A stretch of 64,000 nucleotides of DNA from Acidobacteria bacterium 13_2_20CM_2_57_6 (GTDB lineage Bacteria; Acidobacteriota; Terriglobia; Acidiferrales; UBA7541): contig MNEA01000086.1 in NCBI GenBank assembly GCA_001917435.1, positions 1 through 64,000 on the forward strand, read 5' to 3'. The first letter of the stretch is position 1. Every line of letters begins with the position of its first letter. This document shows, piece by piece, positions 16,523 to 24,767 of the stretch. A program made the translations under genes and the position numbers. The notes under the pieces are model-generated. The model saw only the letters and a list, made by a program, of their open reading frames with translations. It did no database searches and had not been told where the DNA came from.

Positions 16523-17446
16523 ATGGCTTCCACTTACCATTCCGGAGTGCACAAATTTGCGGTATTCACGGTGTGCTGGACGATCCTCCTGTTCGTCGCC
16601 GGAGCGCTGGTGACCTCGAAGGATGCGGCGCTTTCCGTGACGGACTGGCCGACGTCGCACGGCGCATTGGTTCCCCCACTGTCGTCCCTTCAGGGTGGCG
16701 ACTTGTTTGAGTTCTCGCACCGTGTTTTCGCTGGCGGTTTGGGCCTTTTGACGCTTGCGCTGGCCGCGTTGCTTCGGGTGAAAGAAAAACGGCCATGGCT
16801 GCGGTGGCTTGGGTTGATTGCAGTGCTTGGCGTTGCTGTGCAGGCGATTTTAGGCGGCCAAGTGGTTATCCGGCTGCTTCACTATTGGTTGCCTGTTATC
16901 CATGCTTGCTTCGCGCAAATCGTTTTTGGCGCCGCGGTGGGCATTGCGATGTTCACCAACAAATGGTGGGTTTCCGAACAGCCGCAACTGGAGGACAGTG
17001 GAACTCCTCCGATACATTCTCTGGCGATCCTCAATGCGGCCGCCATTTATGTGCAGGTGATTCTCGGCGCGGGCTTCCGTCACAAGGAAATTCCGATTTG
17101 GCCGCACATGGCGGGGGCCATGCTGGTGCTCGGAATGGTGATCTGGACGGCCGTCGCGCTGCGTAAACGATTTGCGCAATCGCGAGAACTTTCGCGGGCG
17201 CGAATCTTACTGCATTCCATTTTCGGGGCGCAATTCCTGCTGGGCCTTGCGGCCTACTGGTCGCGGCTCACGACCGCGGATGCTCCGCAGCCGATGCCCG
17301 TCATGGTAACGTTAACCGTGATTCATACCGTCGTGGGCGCGTTGCTCTTCGCGTTTTCCGTGCTGGTTGTGCTGGCGTGTTACCGGCTGGTTCCGCGCGG
17401 AAGAGAAGTTGCCGCTACAACGCCGCGGCAAGTGACTACCGGATGA
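16523..17446 (+). CDS. ctaA: Heme A synthase (CtaA/COX15 family)
   Basis: A 307-residue protein with about eight membrane helices. Paired histidines occur in the expected helices (DLFEFSHRVFAGGLGLLT, HYWLPVIHACFAQIVFGA, WPHMAGAMLV and VIHTVVGALLF). It would oxidise the C8 methyl of heme O to give heme A for the cytochrome oxidase. The stop overlaps the ctaB start by four bases (ATGA), so translation is coupled. Confidence 0.92.
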   Translation: MASTYHSGVHKFAVFTVCWTILLFVAGALVTSKDAALSVTDWPTSHGALVPPLSSLQGGDLFEFSHRVFAGGLGLLTLALAALLRVKEKRPWLRWLGLIAVLGVAVQAILGGQVVIRLLHYWLPVIHACFAQIVFGAAVGIAMFTNKWWVSEQPQLEDSGTPPIHSLAILNAAAIYVQVILGAGFRHKEIPIWPHMAGAMLVLGMVIWTAVALRKRFAQSRELSRARILLHSIFGAQFLLGLAAYWSRLTTADAPQPMPVMVTLTVIHTVVGALLFAFSVLVVLACYRLVPRGREVAATTPRQVTTG

Positions 17447-18336
17447 GCACGGCACGCAGCACGGAACTGACACTGTCCGCACGCGCGAACGGCTACGTGG
17501 CGCTGACGAAGCCGGACGTTTCGTTCCTTGTATTGATGACCACGGCCGCCGGCTATTACATGGGTGCGCGCGGCCCCGTCGGATGGCTGCACATGCTCCA
17601 TGCGGTATTCGGCACCATGTTGATCGCGGCGGGCACGGCGGCGTTGAATCATTACATTGAGCGCCAATCCGACCGCTACATGCGGCGCACAGCACTGCGG
17701 CCATTGCCCAGCGGCGTGCTGCAACCGCGCGAAGCGCTGATCTTTGGCGTTGCGCTGGCGATTGCGGGCGCTGTGGATTTGTATGCAGCCGCGGGGGCGC
17801 TTGCTTCAGGACTCGGCGTGGCGACCTGCTTGAGTTACTTGCTGGCCTACACTCCACTGAAAAAACGGACCGTGTGGGCGACGTTCGTCGGCGCATTTCC
17901 CGGGGCGATTCCGCCAATGATCGGCTGGGTGGCTGCGACGGGTTCGCTTGATCGCGGCGCGTGGCTGCTCTTCGGGATACTGTTTCTTTGGCAGTTTCCG
18001 CACTTTCACGCCATTTCGTGGATGTACCGCGAAGATTACGCCCGAGCGGGCATCATGATGCTGCCGGTGGTCGACCGCGAGGGCACGCGCACGTTCCGGC
18101 AGATCATCCTATACGCCGTCGCGCTGGTTGGCATGAGCCTGCTGCCGGCAATTCTGGGGTTGGCGGGCGTGATGTATTTCTTTGGCGCGCTCGTTATCAG
18201 CACCGCCTTGGTGCAAGTGTGCTTGTGGGCAGCCAGCAACAAGACGAATGCTCGCGCCAAATGGCTGATGCACGCGACGGTTGTGCACATCCCGCTGTTG
18301 CTAGGCCTAATGGTCTACGACAAGCTCCCGCGCTAA
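17443..18336 (+). CDS. ctaB: Protoheme IX farnesyltransferase (heme O synthase)
   Basis: A 297-residue UbiA-family polytopic protein from ATG 17443. It has the prenyl-diphosphate motif region NHYIERQSDRYMRRTALRPL, the second aspartate-rich motif (MYREDYARAGIMMLPVVDRE) and the family segment YTPLKKRTVWATFVGAFPGA. It makes heme O, the substrate of CtaA. Organised directly behind ctaA and followed by the DUF420 gene. Confidence 0.95.
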   Translation: MSTARSTELTLSARANGYVALTKPDVSFLVLMTTAAGYYMGARGPVGWLHMLHAVFGTMLIAAGTAALNHYIERQSDRYMRRTALRPLPSGVLQPREALIFGVALAIAGAVDLYAAAGALASGLGVATCLSYLLAYTPLKKRTVWATFVGAFPGAIPPMIGWVAATGSLDRGAWLLFGILFLWQFPHFHAISWMYREDYARAGIMMLPVVDREGTRTFRQIILYAVALVGMSLLPAILGLAGVMYFFGALVISTALVQVCLWAASNKTNARAKWLMHATVVHIPLLLGLMVYDKLPR

Positions 18337-18399
18337 TTGGACGGTTTCAAGAAAGTGGTTTGTAGAAGTGCCGCTGCAGGAAGGACGAATTCGCACGTC

Positions 18400-18828
18400 A
18401 TGTTTTCCCAAGCCGCGCTCAACGCCTCTCTGAACGGAATCAGCGCGCTACTGCTGGCTGGAGGTTACGCGGCGATCCGAGCCGGAAAGCGCGACGTACA
18501 TAAGGCTTTCATGATTGGCGCGTTCTCGGTGTCAACTGTTTTCCTGGCGTCCTATGTGCTCTATCACATTCGTGTGGGACATGTTGTCCTCTTTCAGGGG
18601 CAGGGCTGGATCAGGCCGGTGTACTTCACGTTGCTGACTTCGCATACGATTCTGGCGATCGTGATCGTGCCGATGATTCTGATTACGCTGCGCCGCGCGT
18701 GGGTGGAAAAATTCGACAAACACCGGCTGATCGCGCGATGGACGCTGCCGCTGTGGTTCTATGTTTGCGTAACGGGCGTGATTGTCTATCTGATGGTTTA
18801 TCAGATCTATGCAGGAAAGAGTAGCTGA
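18400..18828 (+). CDS. DUF420 (CtaM-like) membrane protein
   Basis: A 142-residue protein from ATG 18400 with four membrane helices. Conserved histidine segments are visible (RDVHKAFMIGAFSVSTVFLA, SYVLYHIRVGHVV, LLTSHTILAIVIVPMILITL and FDKHRLIARWTLPLWFYVCV). DUF420/CtaM proteins assist maturation of heme-copper terminal oxidases. A TTG at 18337 directly after ctaB would add 21 residues, but the internal ATG better matches the family start. Confidence 0.88.
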   Translation: MFSQAALNASLNGISALLLAGGYAAIRAGKRDVHKAFMIGAFSVSTVFLASYVLYHIRVGHVVLFQGQGWIRPVYFTLLTSHTILAIVIVPMILITLRRAWVEKFDKHRLIARWTLPLWFYVCVTGVIVYLMVYQIYAGKSS

Positions 18829-18861
18829 GGCCGCGCCAAATCTGGGTTGCAGAAAATCCCG

Positions 18862-19266
18862 TTAAAATTGAGGACTGTTATTCTGACGAAAACCCGGCGG
18901 CACGAGCGCTCCCGTAACCGCAGAGCGAATCGCCTGGCGGGTGCCCGCCTTCGGGAATACCACGTGCCAGAAGTCGATATTGGGATTGACGAATGCAATC
19001 CCCACGAATCGTCTTTCGCGCTTTTCCCGCAAGGATGTCACGACGCAATCCACCGAATGGGCAGTATGTTGGTTGAAGATCTTAACAGTCTGGCCGGGAA
19101 TTAAAGGCGTGTCCATGAGAAGCAAGGCGCCGTGGGCGCTAACGATATAAGTCGACGCCCTGAGGTCGATGGTTTCACCTTCGGGCAGGCGGCAACGCAC
19201 CGTCAGAGGAATCTGAAGGGAAAGGCGCGTGGTACGCCGACGTTCTGGATAGCGAGTTCGTTGCAT
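18862..19266 (-). CDS. PilZ domain protein
   Basis: A 134-residue protein from ATG 19266 (MQRTRYPERRRTTRLSLQIP). ERRRTTRLSLQIPLTVR provides an RxxxR-like N-terminal motif; the second motif is YIVSAHGALLLMD, i.e. the SAHGA variant. It ends with FVNPNIDFWHVVFPK and a short basic tail, as in other PilZ proteins here. It is convergent with the DUF420 gene. Regulation by c-di-GMP is possible but not shown by the altered motif. Confidence 0.85.
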   Translation of the reverse strand: MQRTRYPERRRTTRLSLQIPLTVRCRLPEGETIDLRASTYIVSAHGALLLMDTPLIPGQTVKIFNQHTAHSVDCVVTSLREKRERRFVGIAFVNPNIDFWHVVFPKAGTRQAIRSAVTGALVPPGFRQNNSPQF

Positions 19267-19386
19267 ACAGCCGCCTTGGAGGAAACACCCGAGGCTACAG
19301 GCCCAAATATTGGCACGGTCGCAGCCAAAAAACAAGCATTTTAACGATTTAGAACTTCTAGTACTTTGGAAACCTGCTATCTAGGA

Positions 19387-20397
19387 TCACTTCTGTTTAA
19401 GGACGGCAATCACGGCATCGGCGAATTCCTCCGTGCCGGCTTTGCCGCCGACGTCACGGGTTGTATGTTTTCCCTGGCGATAAACCTTTTCCAGGGCGTT
19501 CTGGATGCGCCCCGCCGCCTTTTGCTCGCCGAGGTGATCGAGCATCAAACCACCGCTCATCAGCAAGGCCGTAGGATTGGCGAATCCCTTGCCGGCGATG
19601 TCGGGAGCGGTACCGTGAACAGCCTCGAACATCGCGCATTCGTCGCCGATGTTGGCGCTGGGCACCACGCCGAGGCCCCCGACAAGGCCCGCGGCCAGGT
19701 CGCTCATGACGTCGCCATAAAGATTCGGCAACAAAAGCATGTCAAATTGCAGGGGATCCATCACGATTTGCATGCAGGCGTTGTCAACGATAAGTTCCTT
19801 GTATTCGATGGCGGGGAAATCTGCCGCCACCGCGCGCACTGATTTCAGGAACAAACCGTCCGAAAGCTTCATGATGTTGGCTTTATGAATGGCATGAATC
19901 TTTTTTCGGCCGTGGCACTTGGCATACTCGAACGCGAATTTTGCAATCCGCGTGGAGGCTTTTTCGGTGATGATTTTCAGACTCTCGACCACACCGGGAA
20001 CGACTTCATGCTCGAGGCCGGAATACAAGTCCTCGGTATTTTCCCGGACGAGAATCAAGTCTACATTTTCGAAGTGGGATTTAACGCCGGGCACGTTTTT
20101 CACCGGGCGTAAATTGGCGTACAGGTCGAGCGTTTTGCGCAACGCCACGTTCACGCTGGGCGCGCCGCCGGCAATAGCCGTGGCCATAGGACCCTTGAGG
20201 GCTACGCGGTTCCTGCGCACGGATTCCACGGCTGCCTGGTTGACGGTTTTTCCTTGATCGGAGGAATTGTCGGAGCGTCCGGCGATCTCTTCCCACTCGA
20301 TTTGCACGCCGGTGGCTTCCAGAATGCGGCGGGTCGCGGCGGCAACTTCCGGGCCGATTCCTTCGCCGGGGATAAGAGTAACTTTGTGTTTGGTCAT
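19387..20397 (-). CDS. NAD-dependent isocitrate dehydrogenase-type enzyme
   Basis: A 336-residue protein from ATG 20397 (MTKHKVTLIPGEGIGPEVAA). It belongs to the isocitrate/isopropylmalate dehydrogenase family: LDLYANLRPVKNVPGV, LVRENTEDLYSGLEHEVVPG, the metal-binding NLYGDVMSDLAAGLVGGLG, and VHGTAPDIAGKGFANPTALL. The SGLEHE motif and lack of an NADP-type large insertion suggest an NAD-linked isocitrate dehydrogenase of the TCA cycle; homoisocitrate or tartrate dehydrogenase activities are alternatives. It stands alone, divergent from the Fe-S carrier. Confidence 0.9.
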   Translation of the reverse strand: MTKHKVTLIPGEGIGPEVAAATRRILEATGVQIEWEEIAGRSDNSSDQGKTVNQAAVESVRRNRVALKGPMATAIAGGAPSVNVALRKTLDLYANLRPVKNVPGVKSHFENVDLILVRENTEDLYSGLEHEVVPGVVESLKIITEKASTRIAKFAFEYAKCHGRKKIHAIHKANIMKLSDGLFLKSVRAVAADFPAIEYKELIVDNACMQIVMDPLQFDMLLLPNLYGDVMSDLAAGLVGGLGVVPSANIGDECAMFEAVHGTAPDIAGKGFANPTALLMSGGLMLDHLGEQKAAGRIQNALEKVYRQGKHTTRDVGGKAGTEEFADAVIAVLKQK

Positions 20398-20499
20398 TGC
20401 ATCACATTGTATGCGAAGCGCGTTTCCGTGTCGAAAGGCGGCAAAGCCAGGGGTTTCACAGCGGGAACGCAGAGTTGCGCCGCCGTTTGAGAGTTCTGG

Positions 20500-20505
20500 T
20501 ATAAT
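20500..20505 (+). promoter_or_regulatory. Probable -10 box of the Fe-S carrier gene
   Basis: A perfect TATAAT (GGTATAATGTAAG) lies 52 nt upstream of the ATG at 20557. A possible but weak -35 is TTGCGC with a 19-nt spacer. Confidence 0.45.
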
Positions 20506-20556
20506 GTAAGTGTTGATAGCTTCGCGGGTACGCCCGCGAGCGGAGGCCAAGGATTT

Positions 20557-20880
20557 ATGATCAATTTGACGCCCGTTGCGAGCAGCAAGGTGAAGGAAAT
20601 CATGAACATGCAGAGCCCGGTTCCAGCGGCACTACGCGTGGCCGTAGTGGGCGGCGGCTGCTCTGGTTTCCAATACCACATGGCGTTTGAAAACCAGACC
20701 ACCGACGCGGACCAGGTTTTTGAGTTCGATGGGCTGAAGGTCGCGGTCGACCAGATGAGTTCGATGTATCTGGATGGGATTGAAATCGATTATATCGAGA
20801 CGATTGAAGGCGCGGGATTCAAGTTCAACAATCCCAATGTAAAGAGCACCTGCGGTTGCGGCAGCTCCTTCAGCGTTTAA
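20557..20880 (+). CDS. erpA: A-type iron-sulfur cluster carrier (ErpA/IscA family)
   Basis: A 107-residue protein with the three family cysteines, in GGGCSGFQYHM and the terminal CGCGSSFSV. These ligate an Fe-S cluster for delivery to target enzymes. Start ATG 20557 has a clear upstream promoter box, and a strong terminator follows the gene, so it is probably monocistronic. The choice of ErpA over IscA is not decisive without phylogeny. NAD synthesis, respiration and NuoI genes in the window are typical Fe-S client contexts. Confidence 0.9.
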   Translation: MINLTPVASSKVKEIMNMQSPVPAALRVAVVGGGCSGFQYHMAFENQTTDADQVFEFDGLKVAVDQMSSMYLDGIEIDYIETIEGAGFKFNNPNVKSTCGCGSSFSV

Positions 20881-20923
20881 TTGCAAGCAGGGAAGCGCCG
20901 CGTGCGCTTTCAGACTTTTCTAC

Positions 20924-20957
20924 AGGCTCCTGAGCGGCAAGCTCAGGAGCCTTTTTT
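20924..20957 (+). terminator. Rho-independent terminator after erpA
   Basis: AGGCTCCTGAGC, a 5-nt loop and GCTCAGGAGCCT form a perfect 12-bp stem followed by a T-run. The ATG of the methyltransferase gene begins immediately after the T-run, so that gene must be transcribed by read-through or from a start inside the hairpin region. Confidence 0.92.
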
Positions 20958-21578
20958 ATGCCTTCTAGCCAGACCGATTGGGATGCCAAGCACAGGCTCG
21001 CGACGGGGGAGCTCCCCGCCGAGCCAGCGAGTATCGTCCGAGAACTCTTGCCGCTTCTGCCGTCGGGCCCGGCGCTGGACATTGCTTGTGGCACGGGAAG
21101 AAATGCCCTGTTTCTTGCCGCGCGCGGGCAACATGTCACAGCGGTGGATTTTTCCGGCGTGGCCCTGGACATTCTGGAAGTTCACGCGCGCGGCATGCAC
21201 GTTTCGGTCAGGCGCGCCAAGAGCTTCCATGACGTTCGAGGCGCTCATCGCCGAGGGCTCGAGTTGATCCAGGCGGATCTGGAGAGAACGCATCTCCCGG
21301 TTCACGCTTACGACTTGATCGTGTGTATTCAATTTCTGCAACGATCAGTCTTTCCACAAATAGTCAGGGCTCTTCGCCCGAACGGTGTTCTGCTGCTGGA
21401 GACGTACACACGCGCGCAGCTTGAGTTTCCTAGAGGCCCACGGAATCCGGCTTACCTTTTCGAAACCGGTGAGCTGAGAGACGCCTTTCCGGACTTGTGT
21501 GTCTTGTTCTACCGCGAATTGTGGGCCGGGCAGGGAATTGCCAGCCTGGTGGCGAGGAGACCGCGTAAGCATGTTTAG
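20958..21578 (+). CDS. Class I SAM-dependent methyltransferase (TehB-like)
   Basis: A 206-residue protein. Motif I is ALDIACGTGRNALFLAARG, followed by an acidic strand end VTAVDFS. Further landmarks are LIQADLERTHLPVHAYDLIV and LRPNGVLLLETYTRAQLEFP, matching small tellurite-resistance-like methyltransferases. The substrate is unknown. It starts right behind the erpA terminator, so a leaderless or internal promoter is possible. Next gene is nadE, 85 nt downstream. Confidence 0.85.
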   Translation: MPSSQTDWDAKHRLATGELPAEPASIVRELLPLLPSGPALDIACGTGRNALFLAARGQHVTAVDFSGVALDILEVHARGMHVSVRRAKSFHDVRGAHRRGLELIQADLERTHLPVHAYDLIVCIQFLQRSVFPQIVRALRPNGVLLLETYTRAQLEFPRGPRNPAYLFETGELRDAFPDLCVLFYRELWAGQGIASLVARRPRKHV

Positions 21579-21663
21579 GGCATTTTCCGGTCAGCGCGTC
21601 GCTTCGCGAAACGTCAGAATTTGCAATCTTCGGGTTCCAACCGTATTCTACAGTAGTTCGGGC

Positions 21664-23301
21664 ATGAAAATAGCGCTCGCGCAGTTCAATCCCACCGTTG
21701 GCGACTTCGCAGGGAATGCCGCTCGCATCTTGAGCTTGGCGGAACAAGCCAAACAGCGAGGGGCGGACCTTGCCGTTTTTACCGAGCTTTGCCTCTGCGG
21801 TTATCCACCTCAAGATCTCCTGGAACGGCCGGCATTTCTGGACCGCAACATGGATGAACTGAAAGCGCTGGCAGGCAAGATTCCGCTGCCGGGGCTCGTT
21901 GGTTACGCCGGGAGAGTCAAGAATGGCGCGGGCAAATCCGTGGCCAACAAAGCGGCGCTGCTGTGCGGCGGGCGAGTCGTCTTTGAGCAAAGCAAAATGC
22001 TGCTGCCGACCTACGACGTGTTCGACGAGTCACGCTACTTTCAGCCTGCCGAGAAGCAAGTGGTCTACAGCTTCAAGGATGAAAACCTTGGCATCACGAT
22101 TTGCGAGGACGTGTGGAATGACCCGAATTTCTGGCCCACACGCTTGTATGAGCGTGACCCGGTGGTGGAACTCAGCAAGCAAGGAACCAGCGTCCTGCTG
22201 AATCTTTCCGCCTCGCCCTATACCATCGACAAGAGAAATTTGCGCTTTGAGATGCTGCGCGCCATCGCCAAGAAACAGCGGCGTCCAGTTGTCTATGTCA
22301 ATCAGGTCGGCGGCGACGACAACCTGATTTTCGACGGCGCGAGCATGGCGATTACGGCCGACGGGCATGTGGCTGCACAAGCCCTGGCGTTCAAAGAGGA
22401 TCTCGTCCTCTTTGACACCGCGACAGGGCAGGGTGACATTCACAAACAACCGCCGACTGAGATCGCCTATGCCTACGAGGCCCTGCTGACCGGAACGGCG
22501 GACTATGTGCGCAAATGCGGGTTTAAGAAAGTGCTGGTCGGTTTGAGCGGGGGAATCGACTCTGCCGTGGTTGCGTCGATCGCGGTGGATGCGCTGGGAG
22601 CCGAAAACGTCCTTGGCGTTTCCATGCCGGGCCCATTTTCTTCGGCAGGAAGCAAAAGCGACGCGGCCATCCTGGCGAAAAATCTCGGTATTCAGTTTAT
22701 TAGCTTGCCGATTACAGATGTATTTGAAGAATACAAGCGGGCGCTGGCACCCGCGTTCGCCGACCGGCCCGCCGACGTGACGGAAGAGAACATTCAGGCA
22801 CGTATCCGCGGAAATTACCTGATGGCGCTCTCCAACAAGTTTGGATCGATGGTGCTCAGCACCGGCAACAAATCAGAACTCGCGGTCGGATATTGCACTC
22901 TTTACGGAGATATGGCTGGGGGTCTCGCGGTTATTTCCGACGTGCCGAAATTGATGGTGTATGAGCTGGCGGCCTGGATTAATCGCGAGAGGGAACTAAT
23001 CCCTAGTTCGACCATCGAGAAACCGCCTTCTGCCGAGCTGCGCCCCGACCAGAAGGATGAGGACAGCTTGCCGCCTTACGACGTCCTGGACCGCATCCTC
23101 AAGGCCTATATCGAGGACTTGCATAGTCCCCAGGAGATTGCTGACCATTACGACTTCGACATAAAACTGGTGCGAGACATAGCGCTCCTGGTGGATCGCA
23201 ACGAGTACAAACGCAAACAAGCGGCGCCAGGACTCAAGATCACTTCGCGAGCATTCGGATTTGGCAGGCCATTCCCGATCGCGCAGAAGTTCATCCCTTA
23301 A
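21664..23301 (+). CDS. nadE: Glutamine-dependent NAD+ synthetase
   Basis: A 545-residue two-domain enzyme from ATG 21664 (MKIALAQFNPTVGDFAGNAA). The N-terminal nitrilase-type glutaminase carries the E-K-C triad in FTELCLCGYPP (E41), SKMLLPTYDVFDE and ITICEDVW. The C-terminal synthetase has the PP-loop GLSGGIDSAVVASIAVDALG and the ATP-binding STGNKSELAVGYCTLYGDMA. It amidates deamido-NAD with ammonia from glutamine. The 55 codons upstream in the open frame overlap the methyltransferase gene and are not conserved. Confidence 0.96.
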   Translation: MKIALAQFNPTVGDFAGNAARILSLAEQAKQRGADLAVFTELCLCGYPPQDLLERPAFLDRNMDELKALAGKIPLPGLVGYAGRVKNGAGKSVANKAALLCGGRVVFEQSKMLLPTYDVFDESRYFQPAEKQVVYSFKDENLGITICEDVWNDPNFWPTRLYERDPVVELSKQGTSVLLNLSASPYTIDKRNLRFEMLRAIAKKQRRPVVYVNQVGGDDNLIFDGASMAITADGHVAAQALAFKEDLVLFDTATGQGDIHKQPPTEIAYAYEALLTGTADYVRKCGFKKVLVGLSGGIDSAVVASIAVDALGAENVLGVSMPGPFSSAGSKSDAAILAKNLGIQFISLPITDVFEEYKRALAPAFADRPADVTEENIQARIRGNYLMALSNKFGSMVLSTGNKSELAVGYCTLYGDMAGGLAVISDVPKLMVYELAAWINRERELIPSSTIEKPPSAELRPDQKDEDSLPPYDVLDRILKAYIEDLHSPQEIADHYDFDIKLVRDIALLVDRNEYKRKQAAPGLKITSRAFGFGRPFPIAQKFIP

Positions 23302-23316
23302 ATCCATGAGGTCCTT

Positions 23317-24225
23317 GTGAACAAAGCACTCACCCTTGCCTTGATTCTTGCTCTTAGCGCAACTGCGTCCCGCGCGCAAGGACAGCACACGCAATCAGCG
23401 GTAGTGGCGCCGGCAGCCTCAGCGACATCGGCGACTCAGAAAAGCATCGAAGCATACCTCCGGCATTTGTACGCTTTTGGTCCGAATGTAACGCTGGTGG
23501 TCGGGCCACCAAGACCAACTAACGTCGAAGGGCTGCTTGAAACCACTATTGACCTGACCATTGACGGGAACAAACAAACCGTGAAGTTCCATGTCAGCAA
23601 GGATGGCAGATTTCTTTTTCAGGGTGAACTCTCAGACCTGACGAAAGATCCTCTGGCACAAAACCGGGCGAAGATTCAGATGACCGACGCACCCACGCTG
23701 GGAAATCCCAACGCTACGGTCACTCTAGTGGAGTATTCGGATTTCGAGTGCCCGGTGTGCCGCAACCTTCACGACGCGTTGCGCGGACTGTTGCCGAACT
23801 ATGACGGCAAGGTACGAGTGGTGTTCAAGGACTTTCCCATCGAGCAGCTTCACCCTTGGGCACGAACCGCGGCGATCGCGGGTCGCTGCGCTTACCAACA
23901 GGACCCCAAGGCGTTTTGGAAAATGTATGACTTCATTTACGACAATCAGGAGATTATTTCGGCCGCCAACGCGTGGACCAAAATGATGGACTACGCCGGT
24001 CAGTCCGGCTTGGATGCCGACACGTTCAAGACGTGCATGGCCAGCCCGGAAGCGGGTGCCGCCGTCAACGCCAGCCGCGCGAACGGCCAGTTGCTGGACG
24101 TGAGCAGCACGCCGACGATCTTCGTGAATGGCCGCCGCATTGTCGGCGCCGATGCCCACCTGCTCGAGCAGTACATCAACTACGAACTCACCCAGGAATC
24201 AGGAAAAGCAGCAGAGAAGAAGTAA
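23317..24225 (+). CDS. Secreted DsbA-like thioredoxin-fold protein
   Basis: A 302-residue protein from GTG 23317. A signal peptide (MNKALTLALILALSATASRA) precedes an extra N-terminal domain of about 100 residues. A thioredoxin domain then carries the active site FECPVCRNLHDALRGLLPNY (CPVC) and the cis-Pro loop SSTPTIFVNGRRIVGADAHL. It would oxidise or isomerise thiols in the periplasm, possibly serving the cytochrome c pathway encoded nearby. Located 15 nt after nadE. Confidence 0.9.
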   Translation: MNKALTLALILALSATASRAQGQHTQSAVVAPAASATSATQKSIEAYLRHLYAFGPNVTLVVGPPRPTNVEGLLETTIDLTIDGNKQTVKFHVSKDGRFLFQGELSDLTKDPLAQNRAKIQMTDAPTLGNPNATVTLVEYSDFECPVCRNLHDALRGLLPNYDGKVRVVFKDFPIEQLHPWARTAAIAGRCAYQQDPKAFWKMYDFIYDNQEIISAANAWTKMMDYAGQSGLDADTFKTCMASPEAGAAVNASRANGQLLDVSSTPTIFVNGRRIVGADAHLLEQYINYELTQESGKAAEKK

Positions 24226-24767
24226 GAGGGAGAAAGCTGGAATCCGCCCAGCCAGAGGATGAAACGTCTCTATTCTTCAGATCGATTTCGTAGTTAACAT
24301 AATATTACTTATAGGACGTCTTGTAAAGAGGAATCTGCAGCCTGGTACGCGTTTCCTGTGGAAAAACGGGCTCGTCCTTAGATTAAGGGGGTGGGCTTGG
24401 CGACAGGGCCTGTTGGGGGGGCGTTCCTCCGGCTGGCGCGGGGGGTGCGCCAGCCGGAAGCGGCGGATGGTGGACGAATTTTCCATTCTCAAGGAGGATC
24501 TTTCCATTTCCAAGGGAGCTGCGAGTTGCTTCGCTACAGACACGAATCGTTCAGATTTTTGAGAGTGAAACGGGGATTCGCGAGTGTTGCGTGCCGGGTT
24601 GTTTGTTTTTTCTGTGAGATGCGGCATGGAAGCCACTTCCCTGCTGGCGGCCGGCGTCTAAACTGCATTTGCCGAACCACGATGGCTACCAACTTCCACC
24701 GCATGCTAATCCGCAAACGGGGCCTCTTACCTTCTGGCACATCTAACGCCGAGGGGTTCGCGTGGGG
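24226..24767. other. Intergenic stretch with perfect inverted repeat
   Basis: No gene is convincing in these 542 bases between two convergent genes. The clearest element is CCGGCTGGCGC (24429-24439) and GCGCCAGCCGG (24447-24457), an 11-bp perfect stem with a 7-nt loop. It could be a bidirectional transcription barrier or REP-like palindrome. An AT-rich patch surrounds 24290-24320. Confidence 0.5.
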
